Source of the DNA: an uncultured Clostridia bacterium | Lineage (GTDB): Bacteria; Bacillota; Clostridia; Lachnospirales; CAG-274 | Length of the DNA: 40,537 bases | Direction: 5' to 3' | NCBI GenBank assembly: GCA_947627425.1 | Contig: CANQVZ010000019.1 | Span: 1-40,537, forward strand | Shown: positions 1 through 8,193 of the stretch, piece after piece | Position numbering within the stretch: position 1 is the first letter of the stretch | Layout: every line of letters begins with the position of its first letter | Notes under the pieces: generated by a model | Database searches by the model: none | What the model was told of the DNA's origin: nothing | The model's input: the letters and a program-made list of their open reading frames with translations, nothing else | Made by a program: the position numbers and the translations under genes

Positions 1-633
1 TTTGCTGTTTTCGCCTATAATAACGAGAAGGCTGTCCTCTTTTATTATGGTCTGGGGCACGGGAGAAACGAGCACATCCTCATTTCTCTTTATGGCAACT
101 ATGTTAAAGCCGTATTCCGCACGGATATTGGCTTCCTTTATGGAAAGCCCTACCCATTCTCTGAGCGGCTTTATCTCTGCCATAGCGTACTTGTCCGAAA
201 AGCTTATATATTCTATTACATTTGTTGTGGTAAGATTGATGGCAAGGCGTCTGCCGGAATCCATTTCGGGCATAATGACGGTGTCTGCGCCAATCTTCTC
301 AAGTATTTTCTTTTCGGCAAGATTCTGTGCCTTGGCTATAATATGCCTTACTCCCGCTTCTTTAGCATAGAGAGTTGCCATAACGGCGGATTCGAGGCTG
401 TCGCCTATGGCTATTATAACCACATCGAAGTTATTGAGTCCCAGTGCGGCAACGGCGTTTTCGTGAGTGACATCTGCCTGAACTACCTTTGTGACAAAGG
501 GTTCCATTTCCTTTACTATTGCCATACTTTTGTCGCAGCAGAACACATCGAAGCCGCTTTCAACAAGCGTCTTTGTAACAGCTCTGCCAAACCTGCCCAA
601 GCCTATAACGGCAAATTGTTTTTTCCTGTTCAT
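1..633 (-). CDS. ktrA: KtrA/TrkA-type K+ uptake regulatory subunit (partial)
   Basis: Cytoplasmic RCK subunit that gates the KtrB potassium channel by binding nucleotides. The visible 211 residues begin at an ATG (631-633) behind a clear AGGAG site. The N-terminal Rossmann motif GLGRFGRAV lies at about residues 11-19, with the acidic end of the second strand near CCDK. A TrkA-C-like segment with the motif PLREW follows from about residue 150. No stop codon occurs before the window edge, so the last residues are missing; family members are about 220 residues, so little is lost. It lies 10 bases upstream of ktrB and is co-transcribed in the opposite order of need: ktrB is read first from the promoter near 2125-2152. 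The family is often controlled by c-di-AMP, but nothing in this sequence shows that directly. Confidence 0.93.
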   Translation of the reverse strand, partial: MNRKKQFAVIGLGRFGRAVTKTLVESGFDVFCCDKSMAIVKEMEPFVTKVVQADVTHENAVAALGLNNFDVVIIAIGDSLESAVMATLYAKEAGVRHIIAKAQNLAEKKILEKIGADTVIMPEMDSGRRLAINLTTTNVIEYISFSDKYAMAEIKPLREWVGLSIKEANIRAEYGFNIVAIKRNEDVLVSPVPQTIIKEDSLLVIIGENSK

Positions 634-643
634 ATTCTCCTCC

Positions 644-2044
644 TTAGCCAACTATTAAGCTTCCCTCGGGATAGTGTATGTTGTTTTCCGATGTATAGCG
701 ATTTTTCGTGAGAGATATCGCAAGGGTTATGGGACCTATCCTGCCTACATACATACATATGACGAGAACAAACTTGCCCCAGCCCGAAAGAAACGGAGTT
801 ATGCCCGTTGAAAGACCTACCGTGCCTATTGCGGACACTACCTCGTAAACTATATCCATAAGCTCAAATTCTCCGCCTCGGTTTATCATAAGCGCCGCCT
901 CGGTTTCGGAAAGTATGACAATGGATACGGTTACGACCAACATCATCATTATAACAATTGAAAGAGATTTTTGCAATATATCCATGCCTATTTTTCTGTT
1001 AAAGGCATTTATCTCCTCATTGCCCTTTACAAGTGAAATGACGGCAATTATTATGACAGCTACAGTGACAGTCTTGGCGCCGCCCGCCGTACCCGCGGGA
1101 GAACCGCCTATGAACATAAAGACGGTGCTCACTATCTTTGTGGAATATTCCATAGCGCCCTGATTTATGGTGAAAAAGCCCGCAGTCCTCAATGTGACGG
1201 ACTGGAAAAAGGCACTCAATATTTTCTCATAGAACTTCATACAGCCTATTGTGCCGACATTGTTCCATTCAAATATAAGCGTAAAGAGCGCGCCCGACAA
1301 TATAAGAATGGCTGTAGTGACTATGACCACCTTAGACTGTAGTCTCAGCCTGCTGAATGAAAACTGCGAGGTATGCTTATTCATAAATATATTTCTTAGC
1401 ATACCGCCTATATCCATAACAACGGGAAAGCCCAAGCCGCCCGTGATTATAAGCAGCATAATGGTAAGATTTACAGTTATATCCCCCGAATAGTCCGAAA
1501 AGCTATTCGCACCTATTATATCGAATCCCGCATTGCAAAAAGCCGTTATGCTGTGGAAAACTCCTCTGTAAACAGCGCCTGCGACGCCGTATTCGGGCAG
1601 GAACTTGAAAGCAAGTATGACCGCGCCTATAAGCTCCGCGGACATTGCGAATATGAAAAGAGTCTTTGCAAAGCTTATAAGTCCCGTGCTTTCGTTGATA
1701 TTGAAGGACTCCTGTATGACGGATCTTTCGCGCATGGTTATCTTCTTGCCCAGAGCCAGAAAGATCATGGTCACAAAGCTCATGAAGCCAAGTCCGCCCA
1801 GCTGAACCAGAAGCATTATTACGCACTGACCGAACACAGACCAGTATGCGGAGGTGTTTACCACCACAAGTCCCGTTATGCACACGGCGGATGTGGAAGT
1901 AAAAAGCGCGTCTATCGTGGGAGTCCATTCGCCCGAGGCGGATGAAAACGGGAGCATAAGCAAAAATGTACCCGAAAGTATGGTTATGAGAAAGCCCAGC
2001 ATTATTATCTGAGTTGCTCTCAGCTTATCCAAAAAATTTTTCAC
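644..2044 (-). CDS. ktrB: KtrB/TrkH-type potassium channel subunit
   Basis: Membrane pore of the Ktr potassium uptake system, 466 residues. The four P-loop segments each carry the expected filter glycine: CITGL, CNAGF, RTAGF and TVGL, separated by hydrophobic membrane helices. The reading frame is open for 36 codons further upstream, but I place the start at the GTG at 2042-2044 because AAGGAG lies 8 bases before it, and the protein then begins MKNFLDKLRATQ, a normal KtrB N-terminus. The extra upstream residues are rich in Tyr, Asn and Phe and coincide with the promoter region. The next gene downstream is ktrA, 10 bases away. The gene is divergent from aroC. Confidence 0.93.
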   Translation of the reverse strand: MKNFLDKLRATQIIMLGFLITILSGTFLLMLPFSSASGEWTPTIDALFTSTSAVCITGLVVVNTSAYWSVFGQCVIMLLVQLGGLGFMSFVTMIFLALGKKITMRERSVIQESFNINESTGLISFAKTLFIFAMSAELIGAVILAFKFLPEYGVAGAVYRGVFHSITAFCNAGFDIIGANSFSDYSGDITVNLTIMLLIITGGLGFPVVMDIGGMLRNIFMNKHTSQFSFSRLRLQSKVVIVTTAILILSGALFTLIFEWNNVGTIGCMKFYEKILSAFFQSVTLRTAGFFTINQGAMEYSTKIVSTVFMFIGGSPAGTAGGAKTVTVAVIIIAVISLVKGNEEINAFNRKIGMDILQKSLSIVIMMMLVVTVSIVILSETEAALMINRGGEFELMDIVYEVVSAIGTVGLSTGITPFLSGWGKFVLVICMYVGRIGPITLAISLTKNRYTSENNIHYPEGSLIVG

Positions 2045-2077
2045 GGTATTTATCTCCTTAAAAAAATTATAAAGGTA

Positions 2078-2106
2078 TTGTAAAAAAACAAAAAAAATGA
2101 TAAAAT
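2078..2106 (+). promoter_or_regulatory. Candidate promoter for aroC-lysA-LUD
   Basis: TTGTAA (2078-2083), 17 bases, TAAAAT (2101-2106). It overlaps the ktrBA leader, so the two divergent promoters face each other across about 45 bases. The surrounding sequence is very AT-rich, so chance matches are possible. Confidence 0.4.
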
Positions 2107-2124
2107 GATAATTATTATAGTTAT

Positions 2125-2152
2125 AGTATACTATATTTTGAAAATTTTGCAA
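2125..2152 (-). promoter_or_regulatory. Sigma-A-like promoter for ktrBA
   Basis: On the minus strand TTGCAA (2147-2152) is followed after 16 bases by TATACT (2125-2130). The -10 lies in a short AT-rich palindrome (tatagtatactata). The position is about 80 bases before the ktrB GTG. Spacing is one short of optimal, so this is a moderate call. Confidence 0.5.
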
Positions 2153-2172
2153 GTAATAGAGGTGAAAAAAAT

Positions 2173-3264
2173 ATGTCCGGTTCTACCTACGGCAATATAT
2201 TCAGGATATCCACCTTCGGAGAGTCACACGGAAGGGCTCTGGGAGTTATAATAGACGGCTGTCCCGCAGGCATAAAACTGAGCGCGGAGGATATACAACG
2301 GGATATGGACAGGCGAAAGCCAGGCTCCAACAAATACGGCACCAAAAGGCAGGAAAGCGACAGCATTGAAATACTCTCGGGAGTATTCGAGGGAGTTACT
2401 ACGGGCACGCCCATAGCGCTTATGCTTATGAATACCGACCAAAGGTCAAAGGATTATTCGGATATATGCGATATATACAGACCCGGTCATGCCGACTACT
2501 GCTATGATCAAAAATACGGCATAAGGGATTACAGAGGCGGAGGACGCTCGTCCGCAAGGGAGACCTCGGCAAGAGTTGCGGCAGGCGCAGTGGCAAGAAA
2601 GCTTTTGAAGGAGCTGAACATAGATATTTGCGCCTATGCCATAGCGATAGGAAATGTAAAGGCCGAAAGCATAGATATAGAAAAACGCTTTGAAAATCCG
2701 CTGTGTATGCCCGATATGAAGGCATATGAAAAGGCGTCCGCCCTCCTTGACGAAGCCATGAGGGACTGCGATTCCGTGGGCGGAGTTATAGAATGCCGTG
2801 TGACGGGACTGCCCGCAGGACTGGGCGAGCCCGTGTTTGACAAGCTTGACGCTTGCATTTCAAAGGCAGTTATGTCAATGGGCGCAACAAAGGGAATTGA
2901 ATTCGGCGACGGCTTTAAGGCTGCGGAGCAAAGAGGCTCATACAACAACGACAGCTTTTTCATGTCGGACGGCAAGGCTGCAAAAAGAACAAACCATTCG
3001 GGCGGTGTTCTCGGAGGTATGTCGGATGGCGACAGCCTTATATTCAGAGCTGCATTCAAGCCCACGCCCTCTATAGCAAAGCCGCAGGAGACCGTGGACA
3101 AATACGGCAATGAAAAGCAGATACGCATAAAGGGAAGGCATGATCCCATTGTGGTGCCCCGCGCGGTGGTAGTCGTGGAGGCAATGACGGCTATAACGCT
3201 TGCCGACCTTCTGCTTGAAAATATGTCGGCTAAAATGGAGAATATCAAAAAGATATATTTATAA
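2173..3264 (+). CDS. aroC: Chorismate synthase
   Basis: Converts 5-enolpyruvylshikimate-3-phosphate to chorismate with reduced FMN as cofactor, the last common step of aromatic amino acid synthesis. The protein is 363 residues, the normal length. It has the N-terminal family signature GESHGRALGVIIDGCPAG at residues 16-33, the Arg-rich loop RRPGS-like (MDRRKPGSNKYGTKRQE), the stretch GGGRSSARETSARVAAGAVARK, and a C-terminal RHDPIVVPRAVVVVEAM. The start ATG has GAGGTG 8 bases upstream. It is the first gene of a plus-strand cluster with lysA (28-base gap), which suggests grouping of amino acid biosynthesis. Confidence 0.97.
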   Translation: MSGSTYGNIFRISTFGESHGRALGVIIDGCPAGIKLSAEDIQRDMDRRKPGSNKYGTKRQESDSIEILSGVFEGVTTGTPIALMLMNTDQRSKDYSDICDIYRPGHADYCYDQKYGIRDYRGGGRSSARETSARVAAGAVARKLLKELNIDICAYAIAIGNVKAESIDIEKRFENPLCMPDMKAYEKASALLDEAMRDCDSVGGVIECRVTGLPAGLGEPVFDKLDACISKAVMSMGATKGIEFGDGFKAAEQRGSYNNDSFFMSDGKAAKRTNHSGGVLGGMSDGDSLIFRAAFKPTPSIAKPQETVDKYGNEKQIRIKGRHDPIVVPRAVVVVEAMTAITLADLLLENMSAKMENIKKIYL

Positions 3265-3292
3265 AAGGTAACAAATGAAAGGATGACAAAAA

Positions 3293-4546
3293 ATGAGCAA
3301 AATAAACACAAAGGTAACGGACAGCGTAAATTTCTTTATGGGCAACAAGCCGTCGGAGCTTACGGCAAAATACGGCAGCCCTCTGTATGTTTATAATGAA
3401 AAAATACTCAGACAGAGATGCAGGGACATCAAAAACCTTGTGAAATATCCCCACTTCAGCATTAACTATTCCGCAAAAGCAAACAGCAACATAGCCTTTC
3501 TTGAAATAGTGAGAGAGGAAGGGCTCAATGTAGACGCCATGAGCCCCGGAGAGATATATGCAGAGCTTAAGGCAGGCTTTAAGCCGGAGCAGATATTCTA
3601 TATAAGCAACAATGTGTCAAAGGAAGAAATGCAGTTTGCAATAGACCACAATGTGACTATGAGCGTTGACTCTCTTTCACAGCTTGAGCAATACGGACAG
3701 ATAAATCCCGGCGGAAGGATCGCCGCAAGATTTAACGGAGGCATAGGCGCAGGACATCACGAAAAGGTAATAACGGCAGGCAAAAAGACAAAGTTTGCCA
3801 TAAATCCCGAAAATATACCCGAATTTAAGGAAATACTCAAAAAATACGACCTTAAGCTCGTGGGCATAAATCAACATATAGGCTCGCTTTTTATGGAGGG
3901 CGAAAAATATGTTGAGGGCGTAAAGGCAATACTCAACATAGCAAAGCAGTTTGACAACCTGGAGTTTGTAGACCTCGGCGGCGGCTTCGGCATACCGTAC
4001 GAAAAGCTTAACGACCAGCCCCGCCTTGACCTTGAAGCTCTCGGCAAGAAGCTTGACAAGGTATTTGAGGAATTTGTAAAGGACTACGGCAAGGAAATAA
4101 CCTTCAAGGTAGAGCCGGGCAGATATATTTCAGCCGAATGCTCCGTTCTCCTCGGCACGGTTCACGCCATAAAGTTCAATCATGAGGATAAATATGCCGG
4201 CACGGATGTGGGCTTTAATGTGCTCCAGAGACCTATAATGTACGACTCTCACCACGACATAGAGGTATATAATGACAGCGACAAAACGGAGGACATAACC
4301 GTAGTGGGAAATATATGCGAATCAGGCGACATAATAGCAAAGCACAGGATATGCCCCGAAATGCATGTAGGCGATACCATAGGTATTCTCGACGCGGGAG
4401 CTTACGGCTACTGCATGGCATCCAACTACAACAACAGGCTTCGCCCCGCTGAGGTGCTCATAAGAGAGGACGGCAGTGTTAAGCTCATAAGAGAAAGAGA
4501 CAAGCTCGAAGACCTTTTAAAGGGTATGCACGGTTTGAATGAATAA
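3293..4546 (+). CDS. lysA: Diaminopimelate decarboxylase
   Basis: PLP enzyme that decarboxylates meso-diaminopimelate to lysine. The protein is 417 residues, as expected. A fold-type III alanine-racemase-like barrel comes first, with the PLP lysine at about residue 62 in YSAKANSN, the phosphate-binding GGGFG segment (DLGGGFGIPYE), and EPGRY. The C-terminal beta domain holds the substrate motif CESGD followed by DAGAYGYCMASNYN. An AAAGGA site lies 8 bases before the ATG. It sits between aroC and a LUD-domain gene, both on the same strand with short gaps, so one transcript is likely. Confidence 0.95.
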   Translation: MSKINTKVTDSVNFFMGNKPSELTAKYGSPLYVYNEKILRQRCRDIKNLVKYPHFSINYSAKANSNIAFLEIVREEGLNVDAMSPGEIYAELKAGFKPEQIFYISNNVSKEEMQFAIDHNVTMSVDSLSQLEQYGQINPGGRIAARFNGGIGAGHHEKVITAGKKTKFAINPENIPEFKEILKKYDLKLVGINQHIGSLFMEGEKYVEGVKAILNIAKQFDNLEFVDLGGGFGIPYEKLNDQPRLDLEALGKKLDKVFEEFVKDYGKEITFKVEPGRYISAECSVLLGTVHAIKFNHEDKYAGTDVGFNVLQRPIMYDSHHDIEVYNDSDKTEDITVVGNICESGDIIAKHRICPEMHVGDTIGILDAGAYGYCMASNYNNRLRPAEVLIREDGSVKLIRERDKLEDLLKGMHGLNE

Positions 4547-4561
4547 AGGGAGGTAATGACT

Positions 4562-5197
4562 TTGACACCTGTGGAAAGATATAACAAAACGCTTGCCGAG
4601 CAGGCTATAGCGGGACTTGAAAAGAGAAATATGAAGGGCTATTATGCCGAAACAAAGGAGGATGCCGTTAAGCTTGCCCTCTCCCTCATACCGGAGGGAA
4701 GCGTTATAAGCTGGGGCGGTTCGGCAACTCTTTCGGAGACCAGACTTATAGATAAGCTCAAAGCGGGCAACTATAATTGCCTTGACAGAAGCGACGCAAA
4801 GGACAAAGAGGGAATGGAGGAAATAGCTCACAAGGCTTTAAGCGCAGACTATTTCCTCATGAGCACAAATGCCATGACTGCCGACGGCCAACTTATAAAT
4901 ATAGACGGCAACGGCAACAGAGTCGCCGCTCTCATATACGGACCTAAAAATGTGATAGTGCTTGCGGGCATAAACAAGATATGCTCCACATACGAGGCGG
5001 CGCTTGAAAGAGCAAGAAACAAAGCGTCTGTGCCTAATGCCATGAGATTTGAATGCAACACTCCCTGCCTCAAGACGGGAAAATGTATGGACTGTCTTAG
5101 TGTTGATACGGTATGCTGTCAGTTTGTACACACCAGATTTTCAAGGGTAAAGGACAGAATAAAGGTAATAATAATAGGCGAAAGCCTGGGATTTTAA
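4562..5197 (+). CDS. LUD-domain protein (LutC/YkgG-like)
   Basis: A 211-residue LUD-domain protein, a family often labelled lactate utilisation protein, but with many members of unknown role. It shows the family core around VISWGGSATLSET and LMSTNAMTADGQLINIDG, then GPKNVIVLAGINKI, and a C-terminal cysteine-rich stretch (CNTPCLKTGKCMDC) that could bind a metal or Fe-S cluster. Two starts are possible. ATG at 4556 is only 2 bases from GGGAGG, while TTG at 4562 sits 8 bases from it, so I prefer TTG. No lutA or lutB partner is adjacent, so a lactate role is not supported here. It follows lysA by 15 bases and is probably co-transcribed. Confidence 0.8.
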   Translation: MTPVERYNKTLAEQAIAGLEKRNMKGYYAETKEDAVKLALSLIPEGSVISWGGSATLSETRLIDKLKAGNYNCLDRSDAKDKEGMEEIAHKALSADYFLMSTNAMTADGQLINIDGNGNRVAALIYGPKNVIVLAGINKICSTYEAALERARNKASVPNAMRFECNTPCLKTGKCMDCLSVDTVCCQFVHTRFSRVKDRIKVIIIGESLGF

Positions 5198-5207
5198 TTA
5201 AGGCAAT

Positions 5208-5234
5208 GGGAGAACGCTTATAAGGTGTTCTCCC
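5208..5234 (+). terminator. Hairpin after the LUD gene, weak terminator
   Basis: GGGAGAAC and GTTCTCCC form an 8-bp stem around a short AT-rich loop, 11 bases after the LUD stop codon. No clear T-run follows, so it may be a transcript-stabilising hairpin rather than an efficient terminator. Confidence 0.45.
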
Positions 5235-5280
5235 ATAATATTATAAAGGCAAATATTTTGTATAATATCAAAAATTTTTC

Positions 5281-5309
5281 TTGACGAAGCGCCATAATAT
5301 GAGTATAAT
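5281..5309 (+). promoter_or_regulatory. Sigma-A promoter for tRNA-Pro
   Basis: TTGACG (5281-5286), 17 bases, TATAAT (5304-5309), ending 18 bases before the mature tRNA 5' end. Near-consensus, as usual for stable RNA genes. Confidence 0.85.
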
Positions 5310-5327
5310 AGTATTGTTATATGTTGT

Positions 5328-5401
<74 letters not shown>

Positions 5402-5422
5402 TTTTTTTGTTGAAATAAAAGC

Positions 5423-5463
5423 CTGCGGCTGAATATCTGCGGATATCGGTGTGCAGTTTTTTT
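5423..5463 (+). terminator. Candidate terminator downstream of tRNA-Pro
   Basis: CTGC (5423) pairs with GCAG (5453) and ATATC with GATAT around a TGCG loop, with an internal loop between the two helices, followed by seven T residues. The T-run after the tRNA itself (5402-5408) may also help to end transcription. Confidence 0.5.
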
Positions 5464-5483
5464 ATAATAATTTACATTAACGC

Positions 5484-5520
5484 AAAAAAAAGCCATATGA
5501 GCATAGCTCACATGGCTTTT
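5484..5520 (-). terminator. Rho-independent terminator of the aldolase gene
   Basis: On the minus strand AAGCCATGTGAGC pairs with GCTCATATGGCTT around a short loop and is followed by a run of T. It begins 13 bases after the aldolase stop codon. Confidence 0.85.
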
Positions 5521-5533
5521 AAATGTTTGAATA

Positions 5534-6493
5534 TTATTTCTGAACAAGGTGGATAGCAAAGCCGCCGAATTCTTCCTTTAAGTAGATAGCTGTGGTCTTG
5601 CCGTTCTTTACAACAGCTGTGTCATAATCGAACTCGCCGCCCATAGCCTCGATATAGTGGATAGCTCTGTCCATATAGTTGGTAGCGATCGCAATATGTC
5701 CGTTCTTGCCCAAGAACATCTGCTTTCTTACCTCGATACCGCTTGAAGCGAAAACAGCAGAGTTGCCGTTCTTGATCGGGAAGTTGAAAAGCTTGTTGAG
5801 TCTTTCTGCGATTGCAAGAGCTGCTGCCTCGTCGGGAGTGTTGATGCCAACATGAACGACCTCAAGACCGAGCATTGTGGAAACAGCTTCTTTACAAAGA
5901 GCAACGATCTCGTCAAACTTGCCCTCGTCGATGAGCTTGCCGGGAACCATCCAGCTGCCGCCGCAGCATACGATCTTCTCATACTCAAGGTAGCTGTTTA
6001 AGTTGGCTGCATTGATACCGCCGGTAGGCATAAACTTAAGGCCTGTGTAAGCGGCAGCCATACTCTTTATCATCTTAAGTCCGCCTGCGGCTTCTGCCGG
6101 GAAGAACTTAACGACCTCAAGACCGAGATTAACGGCATGGTTAAGATCTGAAGGATTAGCTGTACCGGGAGTAATGAGATAGCCCTTCTCGTTGCAATAC
6201 TTAACAATCTCGGGATCTAAGCCGGGAGATACGAGAAACTGTGAACCTGCGGCAATGGCTCTGTCTGCCTGGTCCTTTGTAAGCACAGTGCCTGCACCTA
6301 CAATAAGCTCGGGAACTTCCTTTGCCATTCTCTTGATAGCTTCTTCAGCAGCGGCAGTTCTGAAAGTAACCTCTGCGCAGGGGATACCGCCCTCAACCAG
6401 TGCCTTTGCTAAAGGTACTGCCTTTTCTGCATCATTGATAACTACAACGGGTACAATACCAATTGCGCTCAATTTTTTTAATACATCATTCAT
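5534..6493 (-). CDS. KDPG/KHG aldolase fused to a glyoxalase-like (VOC) domain
   Basis: Residues 1-210 form a 2-keto-3-deoxy-6-phosphogluconate / 4-hydroxy-2-oxoglutarate aldolase (Eda). The general-acid glutamate is at about E41 in AEVTFRT, the GAGTVLT phosphate/substrate loop at 67-72, the Schiff-base lysine at K129 in VVKFFPAEAAGG, and TGGI at 157-160. Residues from about 211 to 319 look like a vicinal-oxygen-chelate (glyoxalase/bleomycin resistance) module starting VVHVGINTP. Classical Eda is about 210 residues, so this is a C-terminal extension. Frame and composition stay uniform across the join. The start ATG at 6491-6493 follows AAAGGATGG; the frame continues 23 codons upstream but without a better site. 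The gene stands alone between its own promoter and terminator, with no kdgK or edd beside it. Confidence 0.9.
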   Translation of the reverse strand: MNDVLKKLSAIGIVPVVVINDAEKAVPLAKALVEGGIPCAEVTFRTAAAEEAIKRMAKEVPELIVGAGTVLTKDQADRAIAAGSQFLVSPGLDPEIVKYCNEKGYLITPGTANPSDLNHAVNLGLEVVKFFPAEAAGGLKMIKSMAAAYTGLKFMPTGGINAANLNSYLEYEKIVCCGGSWMVPGKLIDEGKFDEIVALCKEAVSTMLGLEVVHVGINTPDEAAALAIAERLNKLFNFPIKNGNSAVFASSGIEVRKQMFLGKNGHIAIATNYMDRAIHYIEAMGGEFDYDTAVVKNGKTTAIYLKEEFGGFAIHLVQK

Positions 6494-6541
6494 TTTAAAA
6501 TACCATCCTTTCTTTTTTTCGTAGCTTATACGCCTAAAATC

Positions 6542-6570
6542 ATTGTAACACAGTTGTAACATAAAGTCAA
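6542..6570 (-). promoter_or_regulatory. Sigma-A promoter of the aldolase gene with a direct repeat
   Basis: On the minus strand TTGACT (6565-6570), 17 bases, TACAAT (6542-6547). On the plus strand TTGTAAC occurs at 6543-6549 and 6554-6560, an 11-base periodicity that covers the -10 and spacer. This could be an operator for a repressor; that is inference. Confidence 0.75.
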
Positions 6571-6623
6571 TAAGATAGGAAATTTTTACACATTTTTTTG
6601 GAAAATATTTTTATACTTAACTT

Positions 6624-6647
6624 CAATACATAGCTAAAAATGTATTG
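6624..6647 (-). terminator. AT-rich hairpin at the end of the AEC gene
   Basis: CAATACAT and ATGTATTG form an 8-bp stem that overlaps the AEC stop codon (6634-6636). No T-run follows on the minus strand, so termination here is uncertain. Confidence 0.3.
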
Positions 6648-7557
6648 CTTCCGATATCATTATGACAAGAGGCAGGCTAAGAGCTGAAAGCAAGGTGGAC
6701 ACCACATATATTTCCGAAGCGTAGACCGCATTTCTTTTATACCTGAGAGCAAACATTGTGCCGGATGCCGCCGAGGGACAAGCAACTTCAACAATGGATG
6801 TCATTGTGAGTATGTTGTCGGCTCTGAAAAGCTTTAATATAACAGCCGAAATAAGCGGTATTACCAAGAGCTTTAAAAAGCAGATGTAATAAAGGCGCTT
6901 GTATCTTATGGCTTTAAGTATATCCGACTGCGCCATAGTAACGCCCGCAACTAGCATGGCAAGAGGCGTATTCATTGCGGAGATGTGATTGAACGCCTCT
7001 GCCGCCTCTGCAAAGAGCTTTATTTTAAGGCTGAAGCATATAATACCCAGAACTGCTGCTATCACGCAGGGCGACATTATGCCCTTCAATATCATTTTTT
7101 TGTCCTTCTGTCCCGTGATGAGCATATAGCCCTGCGTCCACAGAAGTATGTTGAAAACGGCTATATAAGATGCAAGGTAAAAGGCGCCCTCCTGACCGAA
7201 AAGCGCTGTTATTATGGGTATGCCTATAAAGCCGCAGTTGGAATAAATGGCTGCTATCCTCTCTATTTCAAAGTCCTTTATATCCTTTCCTATGGCAATG
7301 CGGGAAACTATGATCCCCACCGTATGGCATATGACCGCAAAAAGTATAGAAAGCCAGAGCCTTATAAAAAGCTCTTTTGTAAAGTCCATCTGAAAGCTCA
7401 TGAATATGACAAAGGGATTGACAAGCAGTAAAAGCACATTGGAAAGAGTTGTGTTGCCCTCCTTTGTAACAAGCTTTGTCTTGTAGGCTATGACGCCCAC
7501 AATGAGTATCATAAACATGACGAGCATTTTGCGAAAAGCTATTATGGCAAGCTCCAT
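6634..7557 (-). CDS. AEC-family permease
   Basis: A 307-residue integral membrane protein of the auxin efflux carrier (Mem_trans) family, which exports or exchanges small organic anions such as malate in bacteria. About ten hydrophobic helices are evident. The N-terminal half has LVNPFVIFMSFQMDF and a conserved NCGFIGIPI motif near residue 105, and the C-terminal half has the related ACPSAASGTMFALRYK segment, as expected for the inverted-repeat fold. The substrate cannot be read from the sequence. The ATG lies 3 bases after the ybaK stop and its GGAGG site overlaps the end of ybaK, so translation is probably coupled. Confidence 0.88.
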   Translation of the reverse strand: MELAIIAFRKMLVMFMILIVGVIAYKTKLVTKEGNTTLSNVLLLLVNPFVIFMSFQMDFTKELFIRLWLSILFAVICHTVGIIVSRIAIGKDIKDFEIERIAAIYSNCGFIGIPIITALFGQEGAFYLASYIAVFNILLWTQGYMLITGQKDKKMILKGIMSPCVIAAVLGIICFSLKIKLFAEAAEAFNHISAMNTPLAMLVAGVTMAQSDILKAIRYKRLYYICFLKLLVIPLISAVILKLFRADNILTMTSIVEVACPSAASGTMFALRYKRNAVYASEIYVVSTLLSALSLPLVIMISEAIHF

Positions 7558-7560
7558 TGT

Positions 7561-8061
7561 CTATTCCTCCCGCTGCTTTGTAATTTCACGAAAATCGGCT
7601 TCGGCCGCCTTTGCCAGATCGTATGGCGAAAGTATTATCTGCGAGCCTATGCGACCTCCGCTTATTATTATCTTATCCCAATTTTTAGCGCTGCTGTCTA
7701 TGACGGTGACATATTTTTTCTTCATGTCAAGAGGCGTGCAGCCCCCTCTTATGTAGCCCGTTATTTTGTTTATATCCTTTACGTGTATCATTTCTACGGA
7801 TTTTTCGCCCACCGCAGAAGCCGCCTTTTTGAGGTCAAGCTCCTCGGCTATGGGTATCACAAAAACATAATAGCTTTTGCTTTTGCCCTCCGTAACAAGA
7901 GTTTTGTATGACATTTCGGGATCCTGCCCGTTCTGCTCGGCAACGCTCAAGCCATCGGTAAATTCATCGCACTCGTATGTGTTTATTTCGAAGGGGATAT
8001 TGTTCCTCTCAAGTATTCTCATGGCATTTGTCTTTATATCCTTGTCCTTTGTCTTTGACAT
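7561..8061 (-). CDS. ybaK: YbaK/EbsC-family Cys-tRNA(Pro) deacylase
   Basis: A 166-residue trans-editing enzyme family that hydrolyses cysteine mis-charged on tRNA-Pro. The YbaK fold is supported by the N-terminal IPFEINTYE, the central KTLVTEGKSKSYYVFVIP with a conserved lysine, and the GYIRGGCTPLDMKKK loop that matches the family GGxxP motif. Length is typical. GGGGAGA lies before the ATG, and a good promoter is found upstream at 8096-8124. It heads a two-gene operon with the AEC permease. A tRNA-Pro gene lies about 2.7 kb away in the window, which I regard as coincidence. Confidence 0.9.
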   Translation of the reverse strand: MSKTKDKDIKTNAMRILERNNIPFEINTYECDEFTDGLSVAEQNGQDPEMSYKTLVTEGKSKSYYVFVIPIAEELDLKKAASAVGEKSVEMIHVKDINKITGYIRGGCTPLDMKKKYVTVIDSSAKNWDKIIISGGRIGSQIILSPYDLAKAAEADFREITKQREE

Positions 8062-8095
8062 AATTCTATCTCCCCGTGTAAATATCGCTTATATT

Positions 8096-8124
8096 AGTAT
8101 ACCCCATAAAGAGCTTTAAATCAA
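8096..8124 (-). promoter_or_regulatory. Sigma-A promoter for ybaK-AEC
   Basis: On the minus strand TTGATT (8119-8124), 17 bases, TATACT (8096-8101), about 35 bases before the ybaK ATG. Confidence 0.75.
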
Positions 8125-8144
8125 CAGTGATAATCACTTTTTAA

Positions 8145-8177
8145 TAAAAAAACTCCGCAGTGATGCGGAGGTTTTTT
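8145..8177. terminator. Terminator between the ger operon and ybaK
   Basis: CTCCGCA and TGCGGAG form a 7-bp stem with a GTGA loop. It has seven A on one side and six T on the other, so it can act on both strands. Its main role is probably to end gerA-gerB-gerC, 17 bases after the gerC stop. Confidence 0.85.
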
Positions 8178-8193
8178 ATATATTTACCGCCTT

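Noticed and set aside
644..2152. Longer KtrB with 36 extra N-terminal residues
   Set aside because: The extension runs through the divergent promoter region, lacks a ribosome binding site, and is unlike KtrB N-termini.
2634..3311. Minus-strand open frame of 225 codons across aroC
   Set aside because: Antisense to aroC, Ser- and Ala-rich in the way of a shadow frame, and no start signal.
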